Origin: Botryotinia globosa
Taxonomy: Eukaryota > Ascomycota > Leotiomycetes > Helotiales > Sclerotiniaceae
Direction: 5' to 3'
Assembly: GCA_014898425.1 (NCBI GenBank)
Contig: RCSZ01000016.1
Span: 1,116,001 to 1,180,000, forward strand
DNA length: 64,000 nucleotides
How positions within the stretch are numbered: position 1 is the stretch's first letter; every line of letters begins with the position of its first letter. Under the pieces are notes generated by a model. That model ran no database searches. It saw nothing but the letters and a program-made list of their open reading frames with translations, and was not told the DNA's origin. Below are positions 25,729 to 38,991 of the stretch, piece after piece. Both the position numbers and the translations under genes were made by a program.

Positions 25729-25878
25729 TATCACAACACTAACTATATTGCCTTTGTGTTTTAGGTATAAATCTTTAATGTACTCTTAGTATACCTTATT
25801 TTCTATAATAGAGCCTCAACCTTTTATAGCATTTAGAACTCTTATGGTACAATATAAGTCTTTACCCGTATCCTGACA
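25729..25878 (+). repeat. 3' LTR of the Ty3/gypsy element
   Basis: 150 bp starting TATCACAACACT (RIP version of a TGTCACGG-type start) and ending CCTGACA, followed by GATAT. More damaged than the 5' LTR: most differences are C/G in the 5' copy and T/A here, with a few the other way round. Confidence 0.9.
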
Positions 25879-28800
25879 GATATTATATTAAGGTTTTATT
25901 TGTATATAATAATATTCCGAAATATTATTTTATAATATATAATCTTTACTTAGATATTTCGAATCTAATTAATCAAATTAAATAGATAATCGATTTTTAT
26001 CGAAAGATATTTCTAAAATAAATTATAATTAAAATATTTCTTATAGATTAATGTTTTTATAATAATAAATCTTCAAATTCTTTTTTTTGAAAACTTTATA
26101 ATAAATACACTAATAAACGATTTTTCTTTATACTATTTAATAAAAGCAAGAATAATTATTACTTTCTTAATTATAAAAAAAAAGATTATAAATATTACAA
26201 ATATATCTAGAAAAAGAAAGATTTATTTAAAATAATTTATTATATCAAATACAATAAATTTGATAATAAAAGTTTTATAAAACAATATAATCAATTTCTA
26301 ATTAATTTCGAATAAGAAAACAATTAAGAAGATAATAGTAATAACAATTATTTTATTAATCAATATTTTACTAATATAAATAGTTTTAGAAAGATCTTTA
26401 AAATGTTTTTTATATCAATAGATATTTATAATAATCCATTGATTATAACTATTCTTAATAATATTATAAATATTTATATATTGATAACTAAAATATTTAT
26501 TGTAAATATTAAACAATATAATAATAACAAATTCTTTAATATTATAATTAATATAGGAATAATTAAAAGATTAATTATTGAATATAATTAATATTTAGTA
26601 TAAAAGAAGATGAAGAATATTGAATATAATAAAATTATTATTAGTTAAATAATAATCTAATTCGATGTTAGAATAACTTCCTTTATCAATTTATCTTATA
26701 TAAAACTTTTATTTGGAAATATAGAATAAAATATAATAAAAATTGATATTCTATTTTTATTTTGCTTAATAGATATAAATAAACTCAAATTCAAATATAA
26801 TAATTTTGAAGATATTACTATTATATTCAAAAGTATTCATTTTATATATTAAAGATTTGATCATATATTTTTATTATAAAATATTAATATTTAGAATATA
26901 ATTAATTATTCTATTAATAATAAAGAATACTACTTTATCAAAATCGAATTATAATAAATTTATTACTGATTTGAATATTTATTTGTTTATAAATTCTATA
27001 AAATATTCAAATATTTTGAATACAATAAGGATTTTAAAATAATCAAATAATTTACAAAGTTTTATTATTATTATTAGATTCATAACAAATTACTAAATAG
27101 ATTCAAATTTTCTTTGTTTAATAAAAACTTCGAATTTAATTATATAATATTTATTGATATTATCTATATTAATAATAATTCTATTCTATATATTATTAAT
27201 AAAACTATATATTTTTAAGCTATTTAATTATTAAACAATATAATTATAAAATATATATAAAATAAGTTTTATAAATATTGAATTGATATATATATTGATC
27301 TATCAAAATATATCACTTATAATATAAATATCAATTTTATTAAAAAAGAGTTTCAATAATATATTAGTTCAATATTCATTCAAATAAAAATAATCCTTAT
27401 AAAAACTTATTATTCAATTGATATTATTGAAAGATTTTATATATTATTATATAGATTTTACAAGATTATTTATAAAGAAATTTATAATTTAAGTATTAAT
27501 AAAGCTCCTATATTTTAAATAATTATAAAATCTATTAATAATATTATAAAATCAAATAAATTAATATCTACTCTATTTGTTTTTAATATTTTCTTTTATT
27601 TTATTGAAGATAATCCTTCAATATCAATTCTTTCATAATAGATAATAGCAATTTTAAAGATTATAATAAAAATTCATAAGATTTATAATTTTATAAAAAT
27701 ATAAAAAGCTATAAATATATATAACAAACTTTCAATTATTATATTCTATAATTTATTATTAAATAATAATATATTAATTTGGAAAGAAAACAATAATATT
27801 ATTTTAAAAGAATAAAAAAAATCTTTTTTATTCCTTAATATAAACAATAAAATATATATATTCAATTTATCTTATAAACCTATGAAATTCAGATTTATAT
27901 TAATAAAGTTTTATTATTAGATTAATCAAATTGATCAAATTAATTAAATTAATCAAAATAATCAAATTAATCAAATTGATTAAATTGATTAAATTGATTA
28001 AATTGATTAAAATAATCAAATTAATTCAAACAATCATATTCCAAATCATTTTAATAAATATAAGATAATTTTATTAAAATCTAATAAAATTAGATTATTT
28101 ATTTTTGATATATCAATTATATATACTACAAATCCTAAAGAATCTCTTTTAGATTTGTTTAAAAACAATTAGATATCTATATCAATATCTTTTCTATAGA
28201 TAATTATATTTCAGATTTGAATTTATATATAAAATCAATATTTTAATTATTTTGTTATTAATCTTAAAGAATTAATTATATATAAGAAATTTAAAAAGAA
28301 AGAAATTAATAGAATAATAGTTAAAAATATATTCGAGATTATATTATTAATAAATATTCCTTTGGGAATATATATTTTTAAATTATAATTTATTAATAAA
28401 ATCAAAAAGAAAAAAATGAATATCAAATTCTATAAATTGAAACTAATTATTTTGATATAGTTATTAATAATTCAATAATCATATTAATATATTCTAATCT
28501 TACTAATTATAAATATTCAAAAGAATAATATAAATATATATATATTTAGAATATTATTTAGATATACACTTAATCTATATCAAATCTATATTATATATTC
28601 TATATCTATATTTTAAAAGAAATAGATTTGTTTATCAATATAATATTATTTATTATTAAATTATTATATAATATTTCAAAAATAGAAAACCATTAGTTCA
28701 AAATATATTATACCTATTATTACAAGAAATTTAAAATATAACAATTTATATATAACCCTTATTTTCTATATACTAATAATAAAAGAATTAGATTTAGTAT

Positions 28801-29846
28801 TATAGAATTACAAATAAATAATATATTTATTATAGAAAATAATGTATTTATATAGATTGAGAATAAACAATTTAAACAAATTGATTTTATAATTAAAGAT
28901 TATAAGGAATTAATTTATAATTATTTATTAAAATTTAATAATATTATTCTTATATTTCAAAATGATAATATTTCTTTTAATTAAAAGAATTAATATAATA
29001 ATCTATAATTTATTTTTATAAAGTTTATAAGTATTTATAGAATATATAACAAAATCCGAAAATATATTTCTATATATAATCAATATATTACACAACGAAT
29101 CTATAAAATATATATTATAATAATATATTAATTTAAAATATCTTTCGATTTTTCAATAACTATATAAACAATATAATCCAATAAAAACGATATTATAGTA
29201 TTAAACAAATATATTAAATAACAAAAAGAGAATTTTATTAAAAAATTGAATTATATATTATTTGATTTAAATTTATTTAAGATTATTATTTTCGCAAATG
29301 TCTCTTTTGTAAATAACAAAGATTATTCATTTCAAATAGGCTATATGATTATTATAATAAATAAATATAATAATATTAATATTATCTATTAATTATTTAT
29401 TAAATATAAAAAAGTTATATACAATATTTTGATATCCAAATTATACAAATTAGTTTAGGGATTTGATATTAGTATAATGATCATTTTAATAATCAGTACT
29501 ATTCTTGATAAAAAGATTTTATTAATCTTATATATTAATTCGAAATCATTATATAATTTATTTATTAAATTAAATATAATTAATAAGAAAAGATTGATAA
29601 TCAATATTATAGCATTATATCAATTTTATAAAAGAAGAGAGATTATTGAAGTTATATAGATTGATAATCTAATTAATCTAATTAATATAATAATAAAAGG
29701 AAAGCTATATTAAATTTTAATTGATTTAATTAATATAAATAAAATTAATATCAAAATAATGAAATAAATAAAAAGCATATAAAGAAAAAGTTGATTCTAT
29801 TTAGTAAGGAAATTATTGTATTGAAATTATAAAAAAGAGTTCTGAA

Positions 29847-30079
29847 TATATAAATAAAGGAATTTATCTATAAAGAATTCATTTTAAGAAAATAATCCTA
29901 ATATAAAGGCTATTATATTGAAAGGATTAAATAAATATAAAAAAGATTAATTCTTTCAATAATGCTTATATAAAGTCTATTACTTTCCCATTTAACTAGC
30001 TTTTTAAATAGAATATAATTAGATATATAAGACCTATATATTTGTAGGTACTATATCTTCTATATCCTTCTCGAACCAA
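29847..30079 (+). repeat. 3' LTR of copia element C2
   Basis: Aligns along its length with 16905-17139 and is more AT-rich, with TATATAAAT where the 5' copy has TGTGTGAAC. Followed by GATAT (30080-30084), the altered target duplication, and then by resumed C1 pol sequence. Confidence 0.8.
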
Positions 30080-30693
30080 TAGATATATAAGATAGAACTT
30101 TCTAATCAAGATTTCAATCTATATCTATATAACCCTTCTATATAAAATCTAAAGAAATAAAATCGAAAGATAATAATACAAATAATATTATAATTATTAA
30201 TATATTATATATAGGAATATTATAATTTCAAACACTATCACTAATAATACAATTAAATATATAACTATATTATTATACAAAAAACAATTCAATTGATATA
30301 ATTAATATAATAAATATTAGTAATAAACTCATTATAAAATCATTATAATTAATTATATTCTTATAAAATGATATATCTATAAGATATATAAAATCATAAT
30401 ATAAAGAAATTAATAAATTAATAAAAAATAGAGTTTTCAAGATTATCTTAAAAAATAGTATTCCATTTAAAATAAAAGATTTCAAATTATATTTTATTAA
30501 TAATAAAACAATATTAATATAATATTAATAAAATTACAACTAATAATTTAAATATATCAGAATAAAAGTAAAACTATTATTTTGATATAATCATTTATAA
30601 TTCAATATATTAATTAATATATTATTCTTATACTTATTATTATTTTATAAATATCAAATAAATATATTCAAATTTATCTATAAAATATTATAC

Positions 30694-31215
30694 AAATGTA
30701 AGAGTTTAGGCCCCGGCTTATCGCACACTAAGCGAAAACACACCAAAAAGCCTTATTTCTTCAACTTTTGAACTATATATTATTCCAATCAATATTTAAA
30801 TTAAATTTATAAAATTTATTTTGATAATAAATAATTAATGAAATTATATAAAAAAATAAGTGAATTATTTTTAATAATTTTTTTGATGAAATTGTAGGTA
30901 TTTAAAGCTGGAATTCTAGAAATTTTCAAAAAAATCGATTTTTTTGTATAGGAAAAGCATTACATATTAAAAAATTTGAAGATTTCCAACTTTAAATACT
31001 TATAACTTTATCCAAAAAATTATTAAAAATATTTCACTTATTTTTTCAAAAACTAATTATAAATATTATTTAAATAACCAATTTTCGAATTATATCTTCC
31101 ATTCATTAAAGAATTATAAAAATAATTAATTTATATAGAAAAACAACATTTTTGCAGGGATTTTGTCACGAAATAGGGTGGTGTGTGATAAGCCGAGGTC
31201 TAAACTCTTACATTT
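30694..31215. mobile_element. Foldback/MITE-like element, 522 bp, almost wholly palindromic
   Basis: The ends are inverted repeats with core AATGTAAGAGTTTAG followed by a GCTTATC-containing block; the differences are G/A and C/T. Further in, a second inverted match (AAAAAATAAGTGAA, TATTTAAAG and GAAAT blocks) shows that the left and right halves are near mirror images about a centre near 30945-30955. No coding capacity and no clear target duplication. It interrupts the reverse transcriptase region of C1. Confidence 0.75.
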
Positions 31216-31219
31216 AGTT

Positions 31220-31560
31220 AATTACAATTTTGAATAGATTTATTTATATAAAAATATCGAAAAAGATTGAATTTGAAAATAAATATATTTTATACATTAT
31301 AAAACCCTTATATAACATTTCTGAAATAAAAAACCATTGATTTGGGATCTATCATAATCATTATAAAAACAAATTGAATATAATACAATCTATATACAAC
31401 CCTTACTTATTCTACTCAATCAATAATATCAGCATTATAAAGCTTCAAATAAACAATACTCTTATAATTGTAAATAAAAGATTTGTATATTTAAAATAAA
31501 AATAATTGAATAAAACTAACTTTATAGCTAAAGATAGAAAGCAATTTATAAAAGATTATT
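31220..31560 (+). pseudogene. Copia C1 reverse transcriptase remnant
   Basis: One frame reads IKPLYNISEIKNHWFG, then YNPYLFYSINN, LQINNTLIIVNKRFV and NFIAKDRKQFIKDY. These match the order of the copia reverse transcriptase region (the Asp-Asp pair now reads Asn-Asn in LQINNTL). Less decayed than the C2 copy at 28690-28960. Sequence beyond 31560 loses recognisable similarity. Confidence 0.65.
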
Positions 31561-33460
31561 TATTCAAAATTTTCCAGATTCAATCTAGAACTAATAGGAT
31601 TAATATCTTTCTAGAATAGATATAATAAAACTCTTCTTTTTCTAAAAGATCTAATCCTAGCCTTAGTATTTATTATATTATTATTATCTATTTTACAAAT
31701 CTCTTTTTTTAATTAAATATAAATCTTCTTATATAATGCTTTAATAGTAGTCGAACTAGTTTTAGAGAAGCTATATATAGAAAAGGAGTTTACAAATATC
31801 GCTTATCAAGTTGATATCTTTATCAAATTGATGGATATCTTATATACTTTTGGAAGGAAAGCATAGACCCAATGTTTATTTTTCATCACATTATTAGAGG
31901 AATCCCAATTGAATGCCAGTTGAATCTCCCGTTTTCTTCATTTTTATCCATCTCACAACGAAACTATACTATGCTCATTGATTTCAATTGATCAATTATC
32001 TACTCGAGTATTTCTTGTCTGCACCCAAGTCTTGTCTCATGGGGTCAAAATCAAATCAAATGAATATAATTCCCAACCCAACCCAACCCAAACCAATTTC
32101 CCATCCCTTTCTCTCCCTCCCATCTTCCCCACTTTACAAATGACAAACCACTAACACCGACAAACCACTAACACCGACAAACCACTAACACCGAGGAACA
32201 AATCCCATGCACACACACCTTTCATCTTCCATCTTCCATCTTCCAAAAGAAGCTTTCTACACCACATCTCCAAACATCCAACCATTCGATACAAATTCCC
32301 ATTCCCATTCCCATTCCCATTCCCATTTCAATACTCGAACAAAGAACAAATAAATAACTAACAACTAAACAAATCACCCAACCCTCCATCTCCTCAACAG
32401 ACCCAATAAACACTCACCATCTCCCTCCCATGACCTTCTCCAACAACCGCAGAAAGTGCACCACGGTACCGGATACCGATGACGCAGATGAGAAACCACG
32501 TGCGTGGATGCGCATCAGAAGAGAATATCCGTGGATGCGCTGCCATCGGGTCAGGTCACTGGTCAGGTCAGGTCTTGGTTGCATGGAGCATGGAGCATAG
32601 AGCATCGAGTATGGGATAGGATGGGATAATCTAGGAAAAGAGTACCAAGTACTAGGTATGTTGAACGTTCCTCTGGTCCAGAATTCCCAAGACGACATGT
32701 GGATTTCTCGAGACAAATGGTTGCGACTTTGGTGCTTTGAATGAGGTGAAGGGATGGACTTTTGGGTCTCTCGCAGTAAAGGTTCTACTCACTCTCACTC
32801 TCAAAAATGTGATTTGAAGGAAATGTGTAGATGATGAAGAAAGAGAAAAAGAAGAAGGAAAGAAAAAAATACTTGGCATGCCAAACTTCAGCATAAACGA
32901 CGGAGTGAAATTTAATAAAAAAACACTTTCCAAAACTGCGAAAATGCAAATACTCAAGAGGATCCGATAAAATTCCACATCTCACAAACTCTCAATCAAA
33001 GTTCGAAAAGGATGGAGATCTTCGAAGAGAGGCATTCTATCATTTGTATAGCCATCGAAGTTTCAATAATTCTCCGATATTCTTCGCAACAGTATCTTCC
33101 ACCTATGCAACTTAGCAATTCTACAGTATAATACCATAGAATCGATAGTATACGTGTACCTGTACTTTCCCCCTCCATCAACCCAATCATCCTTACAGGA
33201 CTAAGGTATCTATCTACCTACCTACCTCACCAGATGAAGATTCATCGATACTTTACCTACTCACACCTGTTTTCCTCATCTTTCATCGCAAACCATATAT
33301 CACACAACTTCCATCCTAAAATCCCTCCGTTTTCCACTTATACAAAATTACCACACACCCTCCTGGGGGAAGAAACCGCATATTTTCTTCAAACATCGCT
33401 CATCCCATTATCCACCTCTCATCTCATTTCATCTCATCTCATCATTCCTCCCTAAAGCAA

Positions 33461-33600
33461 CCAACTCACAAAAACCAACTCACAAAAACCAACTCACAAA
33501 AACCAACTCACAAAAACCAACTCACAAAAACCAACTCACAAAAACCAACTCACAAAAACCAACTCACAAAAACCAACTCACAAAAAATCAACTCACAAAG
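33461..33600. repeat. 14-bp tandem repeat, 9 perfect units plus one altered
   Basis: The unit CCAACTCACAAAAA is repeated head to tail with no spacer. A minisatellite, not CRISPR: units are contiguous. Confidence 0.9.
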
Positions 33601-36600
33601 TCCTCCCCAAAATCAACTACACACCACCATTCACCAATCTCCCCACTTTCTCCTTCCCCCTTCCTTCTCTCCCCATACCATACAACCAGCCAGTAGAACT
33701 TCCTTCCATCTCGACAAACCTCGCACTTGCGGTACATATTCCTCATTCACCATTCTATTCCCTCGTTCCAGACATCAATCTCTCTTACCATTTCCAACTC
33801 CATCACACATCCTCATTCACCAATTCCATTCCCATCTCCATATCTGATATACACTACTATTCATATCCATCCATAGCTTTGCACATCGTACCATTCACCT
33901 CTTCTCCATATAAACTCCACTGATTGGAAAAATGCATCTTGTTGCACATGACATTATTCACCTACCTCCGTCCGAGAAAGCTTCACATCTACTTGACCGA
34001 ATGATATGTACACATCTGCATACACCACCATTGCATCTCTCATCATCCACTAGATTTGTATAGCTTTCCCGATCCTAATATTTCAAATTCCATCCCTCAT
34101 ACCATCATGCATATCATCTCGATGCAATATTCCTTTCCCACGACGATACTGCTTCATCATAGAAATAGACACGAGGTTAGATAAAAAACCTCTCGTAGCA
34201 GAGCAAATCAAGGCTCGCAATCACATACTCCTAGACTAGTCATTTTCAACATTTCTCGCGCTTGTGCGAAATTGTGGAGGGGAAGATGTATATCGACAAG
34301 TGGTAGAAAAGGTTGAGTTGGTATTAGGTATCTATACCAGATAATTCTTAAGATGCGAGATGGATAGATGTAAGCATTGAATTGGATTGAATTAGATTGA
34401 CTGGGAGAGCGGAAGCTTATGGTGCGAGTTATCTTTCCTCCATCTCGGGATGTGTAGCTGACAAACCTACTCACCATGAGGATATTTCTCCTGCAAGAAG
34501 ACCCCACACAATAGCAAAGTCAAAGTAAAGCTCTGAAATAACCAGAGAACTGAAGACAGGAAAAACTTAACTCATTAAAGCTATCAAGCAATACATCAAA
34601 CCCGACCTCACAATCAAGAATTTCGTTACCAAAGCAATAAAACACACAACAAGCTAATCCATGAAACACCTCCAATCCGGCATCCCCAAAAGCCAACCCA
34701 TTGACGAATCAAAACATAGCAACTTTTCGTATTCCGGCAGCCGCCCATTTTTATCCGGAAGCTGGGAATACCCGGTGCAAGCGTGCAAGGATGATCCAAA
34801 TACAAATGTTTTAGGTATTGAGAGGTTCGTTGGAGAGGTAAAACAACCGAGAGAGTGAACCCCTGGTTCCTGTATCAACGTTGAGGTTGTTCATGGGTTG
34901 CTTGGACAGATAGAAATGAGGCTCGTGGGTGGTGCTTTGAGTTGAAGACGTGAAGTAGGGAATTGAATTGTCAGCGCTTCATACATACCATATGCATGGA
35001 TTTTGGTGTTGCAGAAATCGATGCATCGCAACCTTTCAGGGCTTTAATTTGTAAGCGCTGCTCTAGAGAGGTAATGTGATGCTCGAAGTAGACTCTGTCG
35101 AGAATGTGAGCACATGTACTAACCTCCGAGTTTCGGTGTACCGGTCTTCTTTGAATACGGTGCTGAATCTGGATATGTTTGTGATTCAGTTGTGCGATAA
35201 TCGATATTCATCTTCGTGAATACCTGGGGGCGCAATCCTCATGGTGAAAAAGGTTGATGGTTCTAAAAACGTGTATGCCGCACACAGAATGAAAAGTAAA
35301 CAAAACAAAAAATGAAACACTGCATTATCATTCATGACACGAACCATATCGGTTACTGCTCCTCACTGAATTGCAAAGCACTTGACCTGAAATCCAGACT
35401 TCCCTTCAATGGATGTTTCCAGATCATTGATCTAGTAAGAAGTAACGCAAACACTCGATTGCTGAATTAAACGGGTTGCAGATGAGAAATTAAGGATGAT
35501 GAACAAGAAAAGTATCAAGATCTCAATCCATCACCATCATCCGTAAAGCACGGCGTCTCCGAACCATTGATAGCTATGTTGCAAAAGAACCAAAACCAAT
35601 ATTACATAGGTGATACTATCACCATGCAGATATCCTTAGGAAGATATGTACGCTCTCCATCGACTGGTAGAAAGGAATCTAAAAATCTCGGAGGAATTGG
35701 ATGGTGATAAGACTACTACACGACCACCACTGACTCGTCAGCTTGTATTTATCACACCAATACTCTAACCTTCGAATCTGCACCTTTCATTGGACCATTG
35801 TGAGTAAAATCATCGGAATCGATACTGTAAAGATGATGCCAAGGTAATTCATGTAATCGTTTGGGTTGAAGTACAGTATGGTGACGTGATTGATGGTTTT
35901 GATATTCATTCGTTGTGTTTCGGCCAAGTGACAGAACAGGCGCTTTCCGCATTCTTGGTTTGGCGCTTTCATTGGTGACCGGAATCATCAGTGGTAAGAA
36001 TAGAATGACGAAATACCAAGTTGTTCGTTTTTGAAGCCAGTAATTCTTAAGAAAACAAAGTCTAAGTCAAGATCAAGATCAAAATCTCACTGTCAGACCC
36101 AATCGTGAGCTATGAGGCATGAAAGGCTCATCGAATCATGATGTCTGCGGAAACCGGTGCGAACCCGAACTGATGGTAACATTAACAAAAAGGACAAATC
36201 CAGAATCTGCTAGGTAGTCAGGGGGTCCAAGTATCATGTAGGCAATTCCATTTTCATCATAAATTTCGTCCAACTGTCACATAAGATTTCCCCTCACAAA
36301 ACATGTGTGGAATGGCGGCTATCGCGTCAACGTCATTTTTATACTTTCGTTTGTTCTTCCCTTGATCAAATCTCCGAGCCGGTTTTGGATGCCGTCTTCT
36401 GCAAATAGAAATATGTGACTATCCGTTTGGTGATATTAGACCTATGTATCGAATCCTTCAAGATATGGGTGGCAACGAACGAATCGTGGTCACAAGAAAG
36501 AATCCAAGGGCATCTCTTAATCTCCAGCCATTTGGAATTTTTCGTGAAAGAGGTATTATTAAGTCATATCGGGACCAACGTTTGCAGGTAAATCATCCAG

Positions 36601-38851
36601 TTATGGTTATGAACAAGTGGCGGTGGATTACAACGGGTTTGAGTGGTGATCATTCTGAGTATAGTGGCACTGTGGTTCCTCATCGTATGAGAATGGGATG
36701 GAAAACTTATGGACCCCCACGATGATGTACTGTTGAATGGATAGGGGCTTCAACAGATCTTAATAAATTGAAGTGCATTGCGTTGGACATTCTCCTTGGG
36801 TAATATTGCCCTTTGCGTTACCGCTTGTTTTGAACATTTGATATGTTGTCCTTTCCGATTTTCTAATTAGCCATTGGTTCATCACATATTGTTGGTTGAT
36901 ATGATGACTATTTGGTTGAACCCGGATGGAGCCCGGGTATTCAAACATGATGATGAGGTTGTACAGGTACGGTACCGGTATGGGTTTCTTTTTGAAAGAC
37001 GGTGTACCAGTTGCGTATTTTGGGTTCATTTTGGATGCAGTGGAACATCACGGCTGATTAATCAACGGCAGCCAAGCAGGATGGAAAGCCGTTGTAATTC
37101 ATCAATTGGGCAAGCATTGGAAACCGATTGGTTATGGAAGAATGAAAGGACCGACAGCGGTGGATGATGATAGAGGTGACTCGTGGCATCGTGGGTTTCA
37201 CGCAGTGTATCGTGTTTACCACGGGTTGTACAACTACTTCAGTGAAATTCCACTCTCACACAGATAGAAATGAGAAGTTCACAGGAGAAAGCTTCCGCCG
37301 CGTCGCTCTGGCGGCCCCTTGGTGATACTGTACTTTGTAGAACTGTGGATTCCCTTTTTGTTCCCGATGCTACGAGAAAAAGATATGGGTCAATTCCAGA
37401 GAAGTGGATTGAAAAAATCATCTGATCGATGCCGGTATACCTATTGGATATTCCCATGAAAACATGGTTCCAAGCTTTATTACTCTGCACTCCGTGAATT
37501 TGGGTCAAAGTGTTGAAGATATCTGACCGGTGAATCGGAAGGAGGTATGTAGTATTTCGAGATACCATACTTTGTAACTGCGTGGTACCTGGTCTGGTCT
37601 CTCATGTGGTATAGTTATAACTCGGTAGAGATGGGCCCCCTGAGGATGATGTTTGGAACAAAAAGAAGATGTATATGTGAGACAAGGACCCATACAGTTT
37701 TGACTGAAATCAATCAATATATACTTACTTATCCTCTCCCCCCCTGGTCCGTGATTAAGAAGGCCGGATAGAAGAACCGTGCAAAAAGCATGGGACGGTA
37801 CGCCAACGAGGTATCGAAGTCGTGGTAACGGTAGCCACGGAAGACTCACCGACCAATTCTTTAGGGCTAGAATAGCCGGGCAACTCAACCCTTTTCCCTC
37901 GCCTTCCCCATACTTTTTCAAGTGAAACTGACAGGCAGGGAGATGGAGAAGGAGTCAGGATTGACACTTTCTAGACGACGAATCTGAATCATTTTATATC
38001 CCATTTTGATTGACAGGTACAAACGAATCCGTTATCGACTCAACCTGATGAGGTAAGTGCCAGCATCAATACCAAGGTACAGAGCGCTAGGTAGTAGGTA
38101 GGTGTTGTTGTTGACATACATGATATACTCAAGTAGGTAATGATCGATGGCAGCTAGCATGATTAGGTTAGAGTGACGGACGCTAGAGAGGAAAATAGTA
38201 CCCAGGTAAGGAAGGGTAGGTGAGTGGAAGTGGAAGTGGGAGTGTAAATATAAGTCAAGTGCAAGTGTAAGTGCAGAGTATATTCAAACCCTCCTTCGAT
38301 GAGCAAGTGCTAGATATAGTACCAGTACTAGGCGTAGCGGATTTCATCCATCCGAAAGCTATGAATAATAAGAGTGTACTAGAGGGACTCGGAGGGAGGT
38401 ATCTGGCTCGGAACGGCTTCTGAAAGAACAAATAAGCCTCACACTACTACTACACACTCCGCGTGTTGTATGTACGTAGTATGTATGGATAGGGTTACTT
38501 CTGGGCCGGCGTAGAAAGATAGACCTCAACTATACTTTGTAGGTATTAGAGACGAACTTAAGAATCATCTAAGATGCTGAAGTTACAACTAACACAAGAA
38601 GTAAATATCCCTAAAAGTGTCAAGGGCCAATCCGAAAGTCCCTGAACTCTTGTTTGCGTCGAGGCGCGATATAAAAAGTAAACTTTACCTGGGTAGTAAC
38701 AGGATGTCATTACTCACGATATGAAAATGAGTGAGAGTATGGAGTAGGAGTAGTGAGTGATGGATGAATGTAAGTAGTGATGATATTCGATTACTACCAA
38801 TTTGAGTAGATGAATAATTTATTAGTCTTGTTAAACATATGTGTGGCCAAG

Positions 38852-38991
<140 letters not shown>

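Larger units (their letters stand above)
19154..25878 (+). mobile_element. Full-length Ty3/gypsy retrotransposon, RIP-decayed
   Basis: 6,725 bp with 150-bp LTRs (19154-19303 and 25729-25878), a perfect 5-bp target duplication GATAT (19149-19153 and 25879-25883) and a polypurine tract (TTTAAGGGGGGGG, about 25713-25725) just before the 3' LTR. Pol domains on + occur in gypsy order: reverse transcriptase, RNase H, then integrase. It lies inside the gag region of copia C2. No open frame survives. Confidence 0.92.
16905..30079 (+). mobile_element. Ty1/copia retrotransposon C2, nested in C1 and carrying a Ty3 insertion
   Basis: LTRs lie at 16905-17139 and 29847-30079. The target duplication is GACAT/GATAT, differing by one C/T. 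Removing the inner Ty3 element (6,725 bp plus 5 bp) leaves about 6.4 kb. Decayed domains in order are gag, a protease region (about 26403-26590, YNNPLIITIL), the integrase core (about 27120-27380, FNYIIFIDIIYI), reverse transcriptase (about 28690-28960, FSIIELQINN) and RNase H (about 29280-29660, INSKSLYNLFIKL). This order, integrase before reverse transcriptase, defines Ty1/copia. All reading frames are broken by stops, and many of the changes are the transitions RIP would cause. Confidence 0.8.
12609..31600 (+). mobile_element. Older Ty1/copia retrotransposon (C1), RIP-decayed and split by insertions
   Basis: Copia-type protein remnants appear in order on +: the protease to pre-integrase zone (about 15765-15940, DIDFYIVNINIPFLLS), the integrase core (about 16150-16400, FNYTIYIDIIYI), the integrase C-terminal part to 16904, then reverse transcriptase at about 31220-31560 (IKPLYNISEIKNHWFG). 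The body is interrupted by copia element C2 (16905-30079) and by a foldback element (30694-31215). The frame broken at 16904 resumes at 30085 after the target duplication. All segments carry many stops. The 5' border rests on the candidate LTR; the 3' border is uncertain and may lie anywhere between 31560 and 31860. Confidence 0.7.

Noticed and set aside
29477..29659. A 60-codon frame that could be called a small protein
   Set aside because: It is a surviving window of the copia C2 RNase H region (INSKSLYNLFIKL), flanked by stops in the same frame.
11640..31860. The AT-rich block as a centromere
   Set aside because: About 20 kb is small for a centromere in this group, and its content is explained by nested, RIP-damaged retrotransposons. 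Centromere identity needs CenH3 mapping, so I do not claim it.
33461..33600. A regularly spaced repeat that might suggest a CRISPR array
   Set aside because: Units are contiguous without spacers, and the DNA is eukaryotic. It is a minisatellite.
36444..36725. A 93-codon open frame in the gene-empty stretch
   Set aside because: It lacks a signal peptide, domain or repeat logic, and lies in a region where unrelated frames of similar length occur on both strands. Not enough to call a gene.
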